Assembly: GCF_018736045.1 (NCBI RefSeq)
Contig: NZ_CP076133.1
Location: forward strand, 806,001-870,000
Length of the DNA: 64,000 bases
Reading direction: 5' to 3'
From: Flammeovirga yaeyamensis
Lineage (GTDB): Bacteria; Bacteroidota; Bacteroidia; Cytophagales; Flammeovirgaceae
Below, piece by piece: positions 19,138 to 27,794 of this stretch (position 1 is its first letter; each line of letters begins with the position of its first letter). Made by a program: the position numbers and the translations under genes. Below the pieces are notes generated by a model. That model saw only the letters and a list, made by a program, of their open reading frames with translations. It was not told where the DNA came from and did not search any database.

Positions 19138-20988
19138 ATGAGAACAACTATACTAATTTTATCATTGATGTATTCTTTTGTGCTTACGGCACAGGATAAA
19201 GCAAAAGTAACCTTCGATCCATCGACAAAAATGTCTTATGATGGGGTAACAAAGTTTGAGCGTAAAAACTTTATCAATGTTCACACTACTTATGAGCATA
19301 TCCCTCAGCAATTTAGAAAGGAGTTGTACGAAGAGTTAGGCGTATCCGATGGTCGATCATTTGGCTTAGGGACACCATCAAATAAATTGAGTGGAACCAA
19401 CCATAAACACCCTGGAACGTTTTCAGAAAAAGCTTTAAAAGCTGAGATGAAGGAAATAGCTGCCAATTCAACTCCAAGAAAGTTCGAAGATGAAATCATT
19501 GTCACTTCTCACCCTGGATCTTATTTCCCTGTAGGTGAATTTGTATTGGAGAAGAAGAAGGAACAATTGGTAGGAATTCCTGCTATTGAAGAATATTTTC
19601 AACAAAGATTAAGAGAGTCAACGTACAGAAAAGGGTATATCGAAATATTGAATGAACCCTTTGTACACGATAGAGATATGCATACTTCGGTAGATACAAT
19701 TATCGATATGTTTAAATATACAGCAAAAGCGATTCATCAAAAGTACCCTCAAGCAAAGGTGGGTGGTCCCGGACATGCTTGGCCAGCCTATGAGTTAAAC
19801 GACTTTCAGATTTGGAAGGAGCGAATGGGTAAATTCATTGAGGTTGCAGGAAATGATATGGACTTTCTATCGGTTCACCTTTACTCAACGTATTATGACG
19901 ATAAAGCAAGTTACCGAGCGGGTGCCAATGCAGAGGCCATACTTGATATGATTGAAGCTAAGTCATTACAAGTTACAGGTACTATTAAGCCATTAGTGAT
20001 TTCAGAATATGGTTCTGGTTTTAAAAAAGGGACCAACATTGTACAAGCTTATTACAAAGAAAGAGATTGGTATGTGATTCATGGAGTGAACTCTAAAATG
20101 ATGCAATTTATGAATCGACCTCATCGAATTGTAAAATCCGTTCCTTTTATATGTGGTAGAGCCGATTGGTACGATAATGAGCATCCATACCCTTGGGTAC
20201 TTTTCCACAAGAAAAATAATGAATATCAGAAAACGGAATTGATTAAGTTTTATCAGTTCTGGAAAGATGTAAAAGGAGAGTATGTATTTATTCAATCGGA
20301 CCATGCCGATGTTCAGACAGTAGGATTTAGAGAAGGCAACAAAGTTTTTATCTGTTTGGATAATCTAGAAGATAAAACGATCGATGTTGACTTAGCAGGA
20401 ACAGGATTTAAACATCAAAAAGCTGAATTAAGAAGAATTTATAGCGAAGGGAATGGACCAATTTTATCTCAGCAGCCTATAAGTGATATATCAAAAATTA
20501 CCTTGAGCTCTGATGAAACCGCCATTTTGATTTTGGAGCTAAATGATGATACTGATGAATTTTCATCCACTATTAAGTTGACTGAGCAATACCATCCGGA
20601 AACCATTCAAAAAATCGGGCAACAAGAAAAAGAATATCAATTTGATGTAAACCCAGACGAATTGGTTTTTGTCGATCTTCATTTGGGTATTGCTAGACCT
20701 ATCGCAGAAGACTTTTTACCTATCGTGAAATTAAATGGTCAAAAAATTTCGGTCAGTAGAAACCAGATGGGTCGAACACAAGATTTTAAAGAACTTACTT
20801 TTGAGAATGCATTGGAACCTAAGATTAAAAGACCGCAACAGCAAAACTTCTTTGGGGTACACAAAATAGCTTTGCCTAAAGCACTTTTGAAGGAAAAAAA
20901 TGTGCTATCTCTTTCTTTTGAAAAGGGTGAAGGGTTTATATCTACGGTGAAGGTGGTGCAGGGGCATCAGAGTGAAATGAACCAGTAA
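19138..20988 (+). CDS. GH86 enzyme without sorting domain, probably periplasmic
   Basis: This is a second GH86 enzyme of 616 residues, likely to cut imported agar or porphyran oligosaccharides. I chose the start at 19138 because it gives a clean signal peptide (MRTTILILSLMYSFVLTAQ). The longer frame from 19042 adds 32 residues encoded inside the preceding terminator. Catalytic motifs are N172-E173-P174 (ILNEPF) and E290 (VISEYGSG). A beta-rich segment follows from about residue 400. Unlike the other two GH86 proteins it has no T9SS sorting domain and no lipobox, so the periplasm is the expected location. A strong terminator follows, so it is transcribed apart from the next GH86 gene. Confidence 0.88.
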   Translation: MRTTILILSLMYSFVLTAQDKAKVTFDPSTKMSYDGVTKFERKNFINVHTTYEHIPQQFRKELYEELGVSDGRSFGLGTPSNKLSGTNHKHPGTFSEKALKAEMKEIAANSTPRKFEDEIIVTSHPGSYFPVGEFVLEKKKEQLVGIPAIEEYFQQRLRESTYRKGYIEILNEPFVHDRDMHTSVDTIIDMFKYTAKAIHQKYPQAKVGGPGHAWPAYELNDFQIWKERMGKFIEVAGNDMDFLSVHLYSTYYDDKASYRAGANAEAILDMIEAKSLQVTGTIKPLVISEYGSGFKKGTNIVQAYYKERDWYVIHGVNSKMMQFMNRPHRIVKSVPFICGRADWYDNEHPYPWVLFHKKNNEYQKTELIKFYQFWKDVKGEYVFIQSDHADVQTVGFREGNKVFICLDNLEDKTIDVDLAGTGFKHQKAELRRIYSEGNGPILSQQPISDISKITLSSDETAILILELNDDTDEFSSTIKLTEQYHPETIQKIGQQEKEYQFDVNPDELVFVDLHLGIARPIAEDFLPIVKLNGQKISVSRNQMGRTQDFKELTFENALEPKIKRPQQQNFFGVHKIALPKALLKEKNVLSLSFEKGEGFISTVKVVQGHQSEMNQ

Positions 20989-21000
20989 ATAGAGAGTTTT

Positions 21001-21048
21001 AAAGGTAATGTCAGATCTTAATAAAGAGAAAACATTACCTTTTTTTTG
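21001..21048 (+). terminator. Rho-independent terminator after the second GH86
   Basis: Arms AAAGGTAATGT and ACATTACCTTT with a T run lie 12 bases after the stop codon. Confidence 0.85.
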
Positions 21049-21106
21049 ACTTTCTACTCAACATCAAATTTGTAAATGGTTAATATATAGGTATTTAAAT
21101 AAAAAG

Positions 21107-21156
21107 GAGGGTAATCAATGAATAAAAGAGGGGTATTTGATACATATCTACCTTTG
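21107..21156 (+). promoter_or_regulatory. Promoter of the third GH86 gene with two G-rich direct repeats
   Basis: TACCTTTG at 21149-21156 is an exact TAnnTTTG element, giving a leader of about 120 bases before the start codon at 21281. Upstream lie GAGGGTAATCAAT (21107) and GAGGGGTATTTGAT (21128), a direct repeat with a period of about 21 bases, placed where an activator would contact RNA polymerase. It differs from the C-run layout at the susC promoter. It is a candidate regulator site. Confidence 0.5.
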
Positions 21157-21280
21157 TTCAGTAATTATCGAGTAAAAGAAATGTGCTTATTTATTACGTG
21201 TAGTTATTTTTGTAATCGAAATGAATAATATAAATCAGATTTGACTATTCAATAACAACTAATAAAAAAGAGACTACCAA

Positions 21281-23476
21281 ATGAAAAGATTTTTTTTACT
21301 ATTCATCAGTTTAATACCAGCACATTTATTTGCACAAAACATCATTGATGTAAATATAGATGTAAAACACTCGATTGAGGGTTTCTCTGAATTTGACAGA
21401 GATAAGTATGTGACTATTCACGCTGGCATGCGTGAAGGGGATTGGGACAATGCAGCCTCAGATCCTACGGACATCAGAAATGACTTATTAAATAATAAGA
21501 ACGTATTTTTAGGTAGAGATACCGGACATATCTCATGGATATTAAGAGGTGTGGCTAAACAAGATCCTAATCGCCCAGGTTTTGCCGATACTACCTTTTT
21601 GGCACAAGAAGCCGTAAGCTACAGAAATAAATATAGTACCTACAGCGACTATGCTCACAAAAATAAGTCGTGGGTTTTAGGTGCACAACTACATCCATTT
21701 TGGCCTGACGGTCAGAAAACCAATTTAGGTTGGGCGTTATCTCAAACAGATACAGAAGAGGAGCCTTTAGGAACTGCGACAGGTGAGTATATCGCTCATT
21801 ACATCAAAGAGTTTTATAAAGACCAAAACGAAGAGGAAACACCTAAGTATTTTGAGGTGATCAACGAACCGGTGTGGCACTTGGTGGATTATGGAAGCAC
21901 AGATATCAAAAAGATATTCGAGTTCCATAACACTGTGGCAAGAGAGATTCGTAAAGTAAATGGCGATAAAGTTGAAATCGGTGGATACACCACTGCTTTC
22001 CCTAATTTTGAAGAGCAAAACTTTAAACGTTGGGAAGACCGTTGGAATACATTTATGGATATGTGTGGAGAGGAAATGGATTTCTGGTCGATTCACATCT
22101 ATGATTTTGCTTCTATTAATGGTGGAAAAGAAATGCTTCGTAAAGGAAGTAACTTGGAGGCAACGATGGACATGATGGAACATGCCTCTTGGAATAAGTT
22201 TGATGAAGTGAAGCCTGTGATGATCTCAGAATATGGCGGACAAGCGCACGACTTCTTTAAACAACCTTGGACTCCAGAAAGAGATTGGTATCTGATGCGT
22301 TCAATGTCATCTCAGACTATGACGTTTTTAGATCGTCCTCAAGCGATTAATAAAGTGATTCCTTTCTGGGTATTGAAAGCAGAATGGGGTAGAGATTCCG
22401 AAGGTTACCCTTATTTACACCGTTTACTTCGTCAGAATGATGAGTTGGAAGGATCAACTGGCAAACATTGGGTGTACGGAGAAGTAATTAAATACTACGA
22501 TCTATGGAAAGATGTTCAAGGAACAAGAGTCGATCATTTATCAAATAATTTGGACATACAGACGGATGCCTACTTAGATGGCAATGTGTTGTATTTGATC
22601 ATCAATAACTTGAATCAAAATGATGAAATTATACGACCTAATATCATTGGATCAGATACGAATCCGATCACTTCAGTAGAAGTTCGACATTTGTTTGCCA
22701 TTGACGATATTCCACAGATCACAAATAATGTCTTTAATGAGGTGCCAGAATCATTTTCTTTAGGAAGTGAAGGTACTTTGATTCTTGCTTATACTTTCCA
22801 AAATGAAGTAACCATTGATCAATCATCGACAGAGTCGAAATACTTTGCCACTACTTATTACCAAGAGATTGCTGGAGGGACGCCTTTAGAGTTTTCGATT
22901 CCGAATGTAACAGTAGAAGAGGAAGGTGAAGCCGTATTGAGAATTGGTATAGGTAGAGATCATGGGAAGTCGCTTTTCCCTAAGATTAAGGTGAACGGAA
23001 CAGAAGTGGATGTGCCTAATAATTATAGAGGAGACGATCAGAAAGACAAGGATAGATTCTTCGGAGTTTTAGAAGTTCCTGTACCTTATGAATTGATCGA
23101 ATCAAGCAATAATGTAAGTGTTGAATTTTCTGATGCAGCGGGTCACATCAGTAGTGTCTCTTTGAGGGTGTATAATTTTAGTAGACCTATCGAAAGATCT
23201 TTTGATGGCATTGATCCTCCAACGGGAATTCTTCCAGAGGAAGTATCATTAATTAAAATGTATCCGAATCCGTCAAATGGTCAGGAGGTAAATGTACTTA
23301 CTCCAAAAGCAGCTACTTATATTAGAGTATTTGATATTATTGGAAACAATGTATTTGAAATAAATCAGCCAGAAAGTGAATTTAAAATACCATCAAATGT
23401 ATTGAAAAGAGGAATGCATTTGGTACAATTTAACTTTGATGGTGTGGTGGTCACTAAGAAATTGCTAGTGAACTAG
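21281..23476 (+). CDS. GH86 beta-agarase/beta-porphyranase with T9SS sorting domain
   Basis: This third GH86 protein has 731 residues. Residues 1-19 are a signal peptide. The barrel carries N195-E196-P197 (VINEPVWH) and E317 (MISEYGG) as acid/base and nucleophile. A beta-sandwich segment (about 480-640) shares IGIGRDHGKS...KVNGTEV with the equivalent domain of the 2973-5861 protein. The final 75 residues (YPNPSNGQEV to KKLLVN) are a T9SS sorting domain, so this is a surface or extracellular enzyme. The N-terminal half differs from the other two GH86 proteins, including an extra stretch with WVLGAQLHPFWPDG, so its substrate preference may differ. The KDG kinase gene follows after 189 bases. 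Confidence 0.9.
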   Translation: MKRFFLLFISLIPAHLFAQNIIDVNIDVKHSIEGFSEFDRDKYVTIHAGMREGDWDNAASDPTDIRNDLLNNKNVFLGRDTGHISWILRGVAKQDPNRPGFADTTFLAQEAVSYRNKYSTYSDYAHKNKSWVLGAQLHPFWPDGQKTNLGWALSQTDTEEEPLGTATGEYIAHYIKEFYKDQNEEETPKYFEVINEPVWHLVDYGSTDIKKIFEFHNTVAREIRKVNGDKVEIGGYTTAFPNFEEQNFKRWEDRWNTFMDMCGEEMDFWSIHIYDFASINGGKEMLRKGSNLEATMDMMEHASWNKFDEVKPVMISEYGGQAHDFFKQPWTPERDWYLMRSMSSQTMTFLDRPQAINKVIPFWVLKAEWGRDSEGYPYLHRLLRQNDELEGSTGKHWVYGEVIKYYDLWKDVQGTRVDHLSNNLDIQTDAYLDGNVLYLIINNLNQNDEIIRPNIIGSDTNPITSVEVRHLFAIDDIPQITNNVFNEVPESFSLGSEGTLILAYTFQNEVTIDQSSTESKYFATTYYQEIAGGTPLEFSIPNVTVEEEGEAVLRIGIGRDHGKSLFPKIKVNGTEVDVPNNYRGDDQKDKDRFFGVLEVPVPYELIESSNNVSVEFSDAAGHISSVSLRVYNFSRPIERSFDGIDPPTGILPEEVSLIKMYPNPSNGQEVNVLTPKAATYIRVFDIIGNNVFEINQPESEFKIPSNVLKRGMHLVQFNFDGVVVTKKLLVN

Positions 23477-23665
23477 GCAAAAAATAAAAGCTATCGGGGT
23501 GGTATTGTCCAGAAAGAGGGTAAAAAAAGTTTTTGACCCTATTATAGTGATTTTGTCTATGTATTATCTGCCATAGAAAAGGTAATTTTAAGCTATATCC
23601 CATTATCCAATTTCTGATTGAGTGATGGGATATAGATGATTATAAATTTTTTTATTATTTGGAAC

Positions 23666-24664
23666 ATGAAAAAGATCGTCAGTTTTGGAGAGCTTTTAAT
23701 TAGATTGTCCTCTCCTGGATACCAGAGACTAACGCAAACTAAATCATTAAATATAGATTTTGGTGGAGCAGAAGCAAACGTAGCTGTATCCTTAGCACAG
23801 TTTGGAGATAATGTTTCTTATGTTACTCGTGTGCCAGAAAACGATATGGTAACCAGTGCGATTCGTCATTTAAATAGCTTTAAAGTAGACACAGACGATA
23901 TCCTTTTTGGTGGCGACCGAATGGGCTTATACTATTACGAAAATGGTGCAGTCGGTAGAGCTTCAAAGGTGGTGTACGATAGAAATTATTCTTCTACGGC
24001 AACCATGAAAAAAGGAATGTTCGATTGGGATGAAATCCTGAAAGATGCCGATTGGTTCCATTGGTCTGGAATTACGCCAGCCGTATCTGAGGGAGCAACA
24101 GAAGCGTTAAAAGAAGCATTGGAATTTGCTCAGGCAAAAGGTTTAACCATTTCTATGGATTATAACTTTAGAGGCAACCTATGGAAGTGGGGAAAAGAAG
24201 CCGATGAAGTAATGCCAGAATTGATGCAATACAATCACGTAATGTCGGGAACTCACCCAGACGTGGATGTATTGGCAGGGCCTATTGATGATGAGCTTTT
24301 TAAAATTGAAGGTGATAAAATCATGAAGGAATACCCTAACTGTAAAGTAGTGGTATTTACTTCTAGAGGTGTTGTTTCAGCATCGCATAATACATGGAGT
24401 GGAGCACTTTATGATGGAGAAAAAGTATATCGTTCTACTCAATATGATATCACTCATATTATTGATAGAGTAGGTGGTGGCGATTCATTTATGGCTGCAC
24501 TTATTTATGGTTTAAGAAACCTAGGTGGTCCTCAAGAAACAATTGATTTTGCAGTGGCAGCATCAGCAATTAAGCACACTGTAGAAGGGGATCAAAATAT
24601 CTGTACAGTAGACGAAGTACAGACTTTTATAAAAACTAACGGAACAGGAAAAATACAAAGATAA
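23666..24664 (+). CDS. kdgK: 2-keto-3-deoxygluconate kinase (PfkB family)
   Basis: This cytoplasmic sugar kinase of 332 residues should phosphorylate 2-keto-3-deoxygluconate to KDPG. I placed the start at 23666 (MKKIVSFGELLIRLSSPG). The frame opens 10 codons earlier with a hydrophobic stretch unlike the family. PfkB signatures are FGGAEANVAVSLAQFG near the N-terminus and DRVGGGDSFMAALIYG near the C-terminus, with the catalytic Asp in GGGD. It ends two bases before the aldolase gene, so the two form one transcript. In an agar or porphyran locus the KDG would come from 3,6-anhydro-L-galactose. The dehydrogenase and cycloisomerase steps of that route are not in this window. Confidence 0.9.
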   Translation: MKKIVSFGELLIRLSSPGYQRLTQTKSLNIDFGGAEANVAVSLAQFGDNVSYVTRVPENDMVTSAIRHLNSFKVDTDDILFGGDRMGLYYYENGAVGRASKVVYDRNYSSTATMKKGMFDWDEILKDADWFHWSGITPAVSEGATEALKEALEFAQAKGLTISMDYNFRGNLWKWGKEADEVMPELMQYNHVMSGTHPDVDVLAGPIDDELFKIEGDKIMKEYPNCKVVVFTSRGVVSASHNTWSGALYDGEKVYRSTQYDITHIIDRVGGGDSFMAALIYGLRNLGGPQETIDFAVAASAIKHTVEGDQNICTVDEVQTFIKTNGTGKIQR

Positions 24665-24666
24665 TC

Positions 24667-25332
24667 ATGAAATTTTCTAGAATAGAAGTAGCCTTAAAGA
24701 TGAAAGAAGTAGGAATGGTACCTGTTTTCTATCATCAAGATGTAGAAGTGTGTAAAAAAGTGTTGAAAGCTTGTTACGATGGCGGTGCTCGTGTATTCGA
24801 GTTTACAAACAGAGGAGACTTCGCTCATGAAGTATTTGCTGAATTAGTGAAATTCAGAAATACAGATATGCCAGAAATGGCGATGGGAATTGGTAGTATT
24901 TATGATGCAGGTACGACAGCATTGTACTTACAAATTGGTGCTGACTTTATCGTATCTCCAATTCTTAATGCAGATATGGCCAAAGTATGTAACCGTAGAA
25001 AAGTATCTTGGTCACCAGGCTGTGGATCTCTAACAGAGATTTCATATGCAGAAGAATTAGGAGCAGAGGTAGTAAAAATCTTCCCAGGCGCACAAGTAGG
25101 TGGTCCAGATTTCGTGAAAGCAGTAAAGGGTCCTCAACCTTGGTCGAGCATTATGCCAACAGGTGGTGTGAAACCAGAAAGAGAAAACTTAGAAACATGG
25201 ATCAAAGCCGGAGTACACTGTGTAGGTATAGGCTCACAGTTGTTCAAAAAAGGCGATGATGGACAATATAATTTAGATCAAATTACCTCTCAGGTAAAAG
25301 AGGTACTTCAGATCATTAAAGAAATACGTTAA
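24667..25332 (+). CDS. eda: 2-keto-3-deoxy-6-phosphogluconate (KDPG) aldolase
   Basis: This 221-residue class I aldolase splits KDPG into pyruvate and glyceraldehyde 3-phosphate. Family features are MVPVFYHQD near the N-terminus, the GGARVFEFTNRG segment with the catalytic Glu, and the Schiff-base Lys in VVKIFPGAQVGG, followed by IMPTGGV. It lies two bases after kdgK and completes the last two steps of anhydrogalactose catabolism. A 4-hydroxy-2-oxoglutarate activity is also possible in this family. A terminator follows at 25392. Confidence 0.92.
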   Translation: MKFSRIEVALKMKEVGMVPVFYHQDVEVCKKVLKACYDGGARVFEFTNRGDFAHEVFAELVKFRNTDMPEMAMGIGSIYDAGTTALYLQIGADFIVSPILNADMAKVCNRRKVSWSPGCGSLTEISYAEELGAEVVKIFPGAQVGGPDFVKAVKGPQPWSSIMPTGGVKPERENLETWIKAGVHCVGIGSQLFKKGDDGQYNLDQITSQVKEVLQIIKEIR

Positions 25333-25391
25333 CCTGATTTATGACTTATTGGACAAATAACAAGGTTAAAAATATAGTTAATTTATTTTAT

Positions 25392-25424
25392 AAACGTCTT
25401 CTGCATTGTGGAGGGCGTTTTTTT
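25392..25424 (+). terminator. Rho-independent terminator after the kdgK-eda operon
   Basis: Arms AAACGTCTTC and GAGGGCGTTT (with G-T pairs) are followed by a T run. The run touches the 3' end of the convergent gene that stops at 25423. Confidence 0.75.
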
Positions 25425-26466
25425 AATACCCAAACCTCACCAAACAATGCCACAAATACTTCAACATCTGTAAGTTCTTATGAGTTTTATTCATCTGCTT
25501 CCCAGCTTCACCCAAAACAAACGCATTAACTTTCCCATCCCTCCCAATTTTCTTAGCAAAAGCAGGAACTTCTGGACCTCTAAAATCCGAAGGAAAATCC
25601 TCCACACGAAGTTCGGGGCCTTTGTGCCAAATTAAATCGATATCAAATTTTTTGGATAGTGTTTCTAAGTGGTTACCTATTGATGTTCCAAAAAATGAAT
25701 CGTCAGCAATAAGAGCATCAACATCTTCTTTTAAATTTAGATCACCATGTATTTGTGCCTCTATGTAAAAGTCTAGATTCTTAGAAGGCGGATTGAAATG
25801 GAATGCTTGCGGTAATTGTTTGTTCGTTTGTGAAAAAAAGTCTCTCACCTTATTGTGGGATACTCCTAAAGCAGTGCCTCGAATGGATAGGTCTTTTAAT
25901 AAAGCGGTATTGATGAATTCAAACTCATGGATAGTGCCTAACTCTTTTGGCGATTCATAAGTGTCTCCATAAGAAAAAGTAGCTCTATTTTTAATTTCAG
26001 GTTTCAGTAGAAAATAACAAGAACCAAATCTTGGAGAGGGGCCGTCTTTTGCCAAGTTGAAATGCAATGCTCCATATTTTGGCCGTTCTGTAAAAGGTGT
26101 ATTTTGATAAGATCCCTTAAAGATATGATCCTCCCATTCCTCTCTTGCACCACCCTTAAATGCAGTCACACTACCTGAAGAAACTTGAGTTTCGTATTGA
26201 TTCTTATATTTCCCTGAAGCAATCATTCCTTCAATGATGAGTGCTTGGTCAGAAGTGTATCTGTCAGGATGAAAATGTATACCAATACGGGAAAATCTCT
26301 TGAGTTTATCACAATATTCGTCATATACTTTTTGATCGATACCCGATTGATATAATATCATATCTCTTATCTCAAGGTATTTATCTTGATGTATTTTGGT
26401 GTATTCTGACACCGCATTGATGGCCGATTTTTGTAATTTTGTTAAACTCATTTTTAGGTTAGTCAA
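25423..26466 (-). CDS. DUF3626-like protein of unknown function
   Basis: This 347-residue protein has no signal peptide or membrane segment, so it is cytoplasmic. It resembles the DUF3626 family from memory: IGIHFHPDR (76-84), a GKYKNQYETQVSSGS segment, GGAREEWEDHIF, PKYGALHFNL, SPRFGSCYFLL and RATFSYGDTYE appear in the expected order. The family's function is not known to me. The conserved His, Arg and Glu residues look like an active site. The gene is convergent with kdgK-eda and interrupts the plus-strand PUL genes, so it need not belong to sugar use. Met6 (26451) is an alternative start. Confidence is high for a real gene and moderate for the family. Confidence 0.65.
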   Translation of the reverse strand: MTNLKMSLTKLQKSAINAVSEYTKIHQDKYLEIRDMILYQSGIDQKVYDEYCDKLKRFSRIGIHFHPDRYTSDQALIIEGMIASGKYKNQYETQVSSGSVTAFKGGAREEWEDHIFKGSYQNTPFTERPKYGALHFNLAKDGPSPRFGSCYFLLKPEIKNRATFSYGDTYESPKELGTIHEFEFINTALLKDLSIRGTALGVSHNKVRDFFSQTNKQLPQAFHFNPPSKNLDFYIEAQIHGDLNLKEDVDALIADDSFFGTSIGNHLETLSKKFDIDLIWHKGPELRVEDFPSDFRGPEVPAFAKKIGRDGKVNAFVLGEAGKQMNKTHKNLQMLKYLWHCLVRFGY

Positions 26467-26655
26467 ACTGAAAATGCCTTTGTGTTATCTTTCAAAAATA
26501 GCACTTTATTATCTACTTTATTCATTAGGTTTTATATCAAATAGAAAAATAGATAGGTTAAAAAACTCATACAATAATTTTATATATTCACAGATACATC
26601 TCCACCAATGATTTTTTATTACTTGAAGTTGATTATTACGTCTTAGTTATTCAAC

Positions 26656-27708
26656 ATGAAACTTTTTATACTAATACTATTATTTTTCTTACAGCTTCCT
26701 TCCGACTTAGAAGTTCCCACATTCGAATTAGAAGTGAAACATCCTGGTATCAAAGAGGGGAATCAAGTGATTGGAATTGTTGAAAATGATCAGCATCAAT
26801 ATTCAACGAATGTGGCTTCTGTGATTTGTTACACTAACCAATGTAAGATCATTACAGTGACTTTAGAATGGGATATGTATAGTGATTTTAAGAAATTAAT
26901 CATTCCCAAAGACCAACAGCTTGAAAAATATGTTGATGGTAAAGCGATGGATTTTGATGCGGCCGATTATCGAAAGTTGAATGAAATTCTACGAGATCCT
27001 TTTTCGAAGTTAGGAGGTTTGACGTATGAAGATTTACAAGTAAAAGAAGACGATTTAGATGGATATTCTGGTGCTACAAGAGAATTTATTACCGATAAAG
27101 ATGTGGTGGTGGGAGCGACACTTTCTTGTTTTACATTATGGCATTGGGTGAATAATGAAAAAATTAAAAATGAACTGAGAAACAGAACTGTTCATCAATT
27201 CTCTGAAGAGGATATTAGAGCGGTGATCCAACAACCTACTGATAGGACAAACCATTTATTGTTGGATATTTTTAATCAGAGAGCCTTTGATATATCAGAT
27301 TACTTCCTCTATTTCTTAGATCATACAGATAAGGTTTTTGCCGATGAATTAAAATTGATTTTAAAACAGATCAATTACGATCAAAAAATAGCATTACTCG
27401 ACGCCACCAATAAGCAACAAAATCGATTACTGATTTTAAATAATCTTTTTGATACAGAAACATATCATGAAGAAATAATAGATAAAGTAAAATTTGATGA
27501 TTTCAATGAGGTGAATGCATTCATCGATTACCTCACCACACAAGAAATATATACAGAAGATATCACCGAAAAATTGCTGGACAAATTGAGCATTCCAGAT
27601 GTGGTGATAAGCCGATCAATATACTGGTATCTGAAAGGAAATGTACTTACGAAACCTCAGAATAAAGTCTTGAAACGATACGAAAGAGCCAATAAGCAAT
27701 ATCTATAA
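26656..27708 (+). CDS. Exported protein with FMN-attachment-like motif and helical C-terminus
   Basis: This 350-residue protein has a signal peptide or N-terminal anchor (1-17). Residues 45-165 resemble a divergent FMN-binding domain. The motif DGYSGAT (135-141) matches the D-x-x-S/T-G-A-T signature at which ApbE-type transferases attach FMN to Thr in NqrC/RnfG-like proteins. It is followed by VVVGATLSCFTLWHW, with a lone Cys at 158. The C-terminal half (175-350) is all-helical and may be a HEAT-like solenoid. The gene precedes a sulfatase gene by 86 bases with no visible terminator, so they may share a transcript. Function is unknown. The flavin link is inference. Confidence 0.6.
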   Translation: MKLFILILLFFLQLPSDLEVPTFELEVKHPGIKEGNQVIGIVENDQHQYSTNVASVICYTNQCKIITVTLEWDMYSDFKKLIIPKDQQLEKYVDGKAMDFDAADYRKLNEILRDPFSKLGGLTYEDLQVKEDDLDGYSGATREFITDKDVVVGATLSCFTLWHWVNNEKIKNELRNRTVHQFSEEDIRAVIQQPTDRTNHLLLDIFNQRAFDISDYFLYFLDHTDKVFADELKLILKQINYDQKIALLDATNKQQNRLLILNNLFDTETYHEEIIDKVKFDDFNEVNAFIDYLTTQEIYTEDITEKLLDKLSIPDVVISRSIYWYLKGNVLTKPQNKVLKRYERANKQYL

Positions 27709-27794
27709 TGTTTTAATGATTTGATAATGTGTCTCTGAACAAATTATTTACCCATACATACAGCCATCCATTTTTTTAATAGGACTTTTACAAA

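Noticed and set aside
21767-22183. 138-codon minus-strand frame
   Set aside because: It is antisense to the third GH86 gene, across its catalytic barrel.
23509-23541. AGGGT/ACCCT hairpin as terminator of the third GH86 gene
   Set aside because: The stem has a mismatch and no T run follows; it could equally be a regulator site before kdgK.
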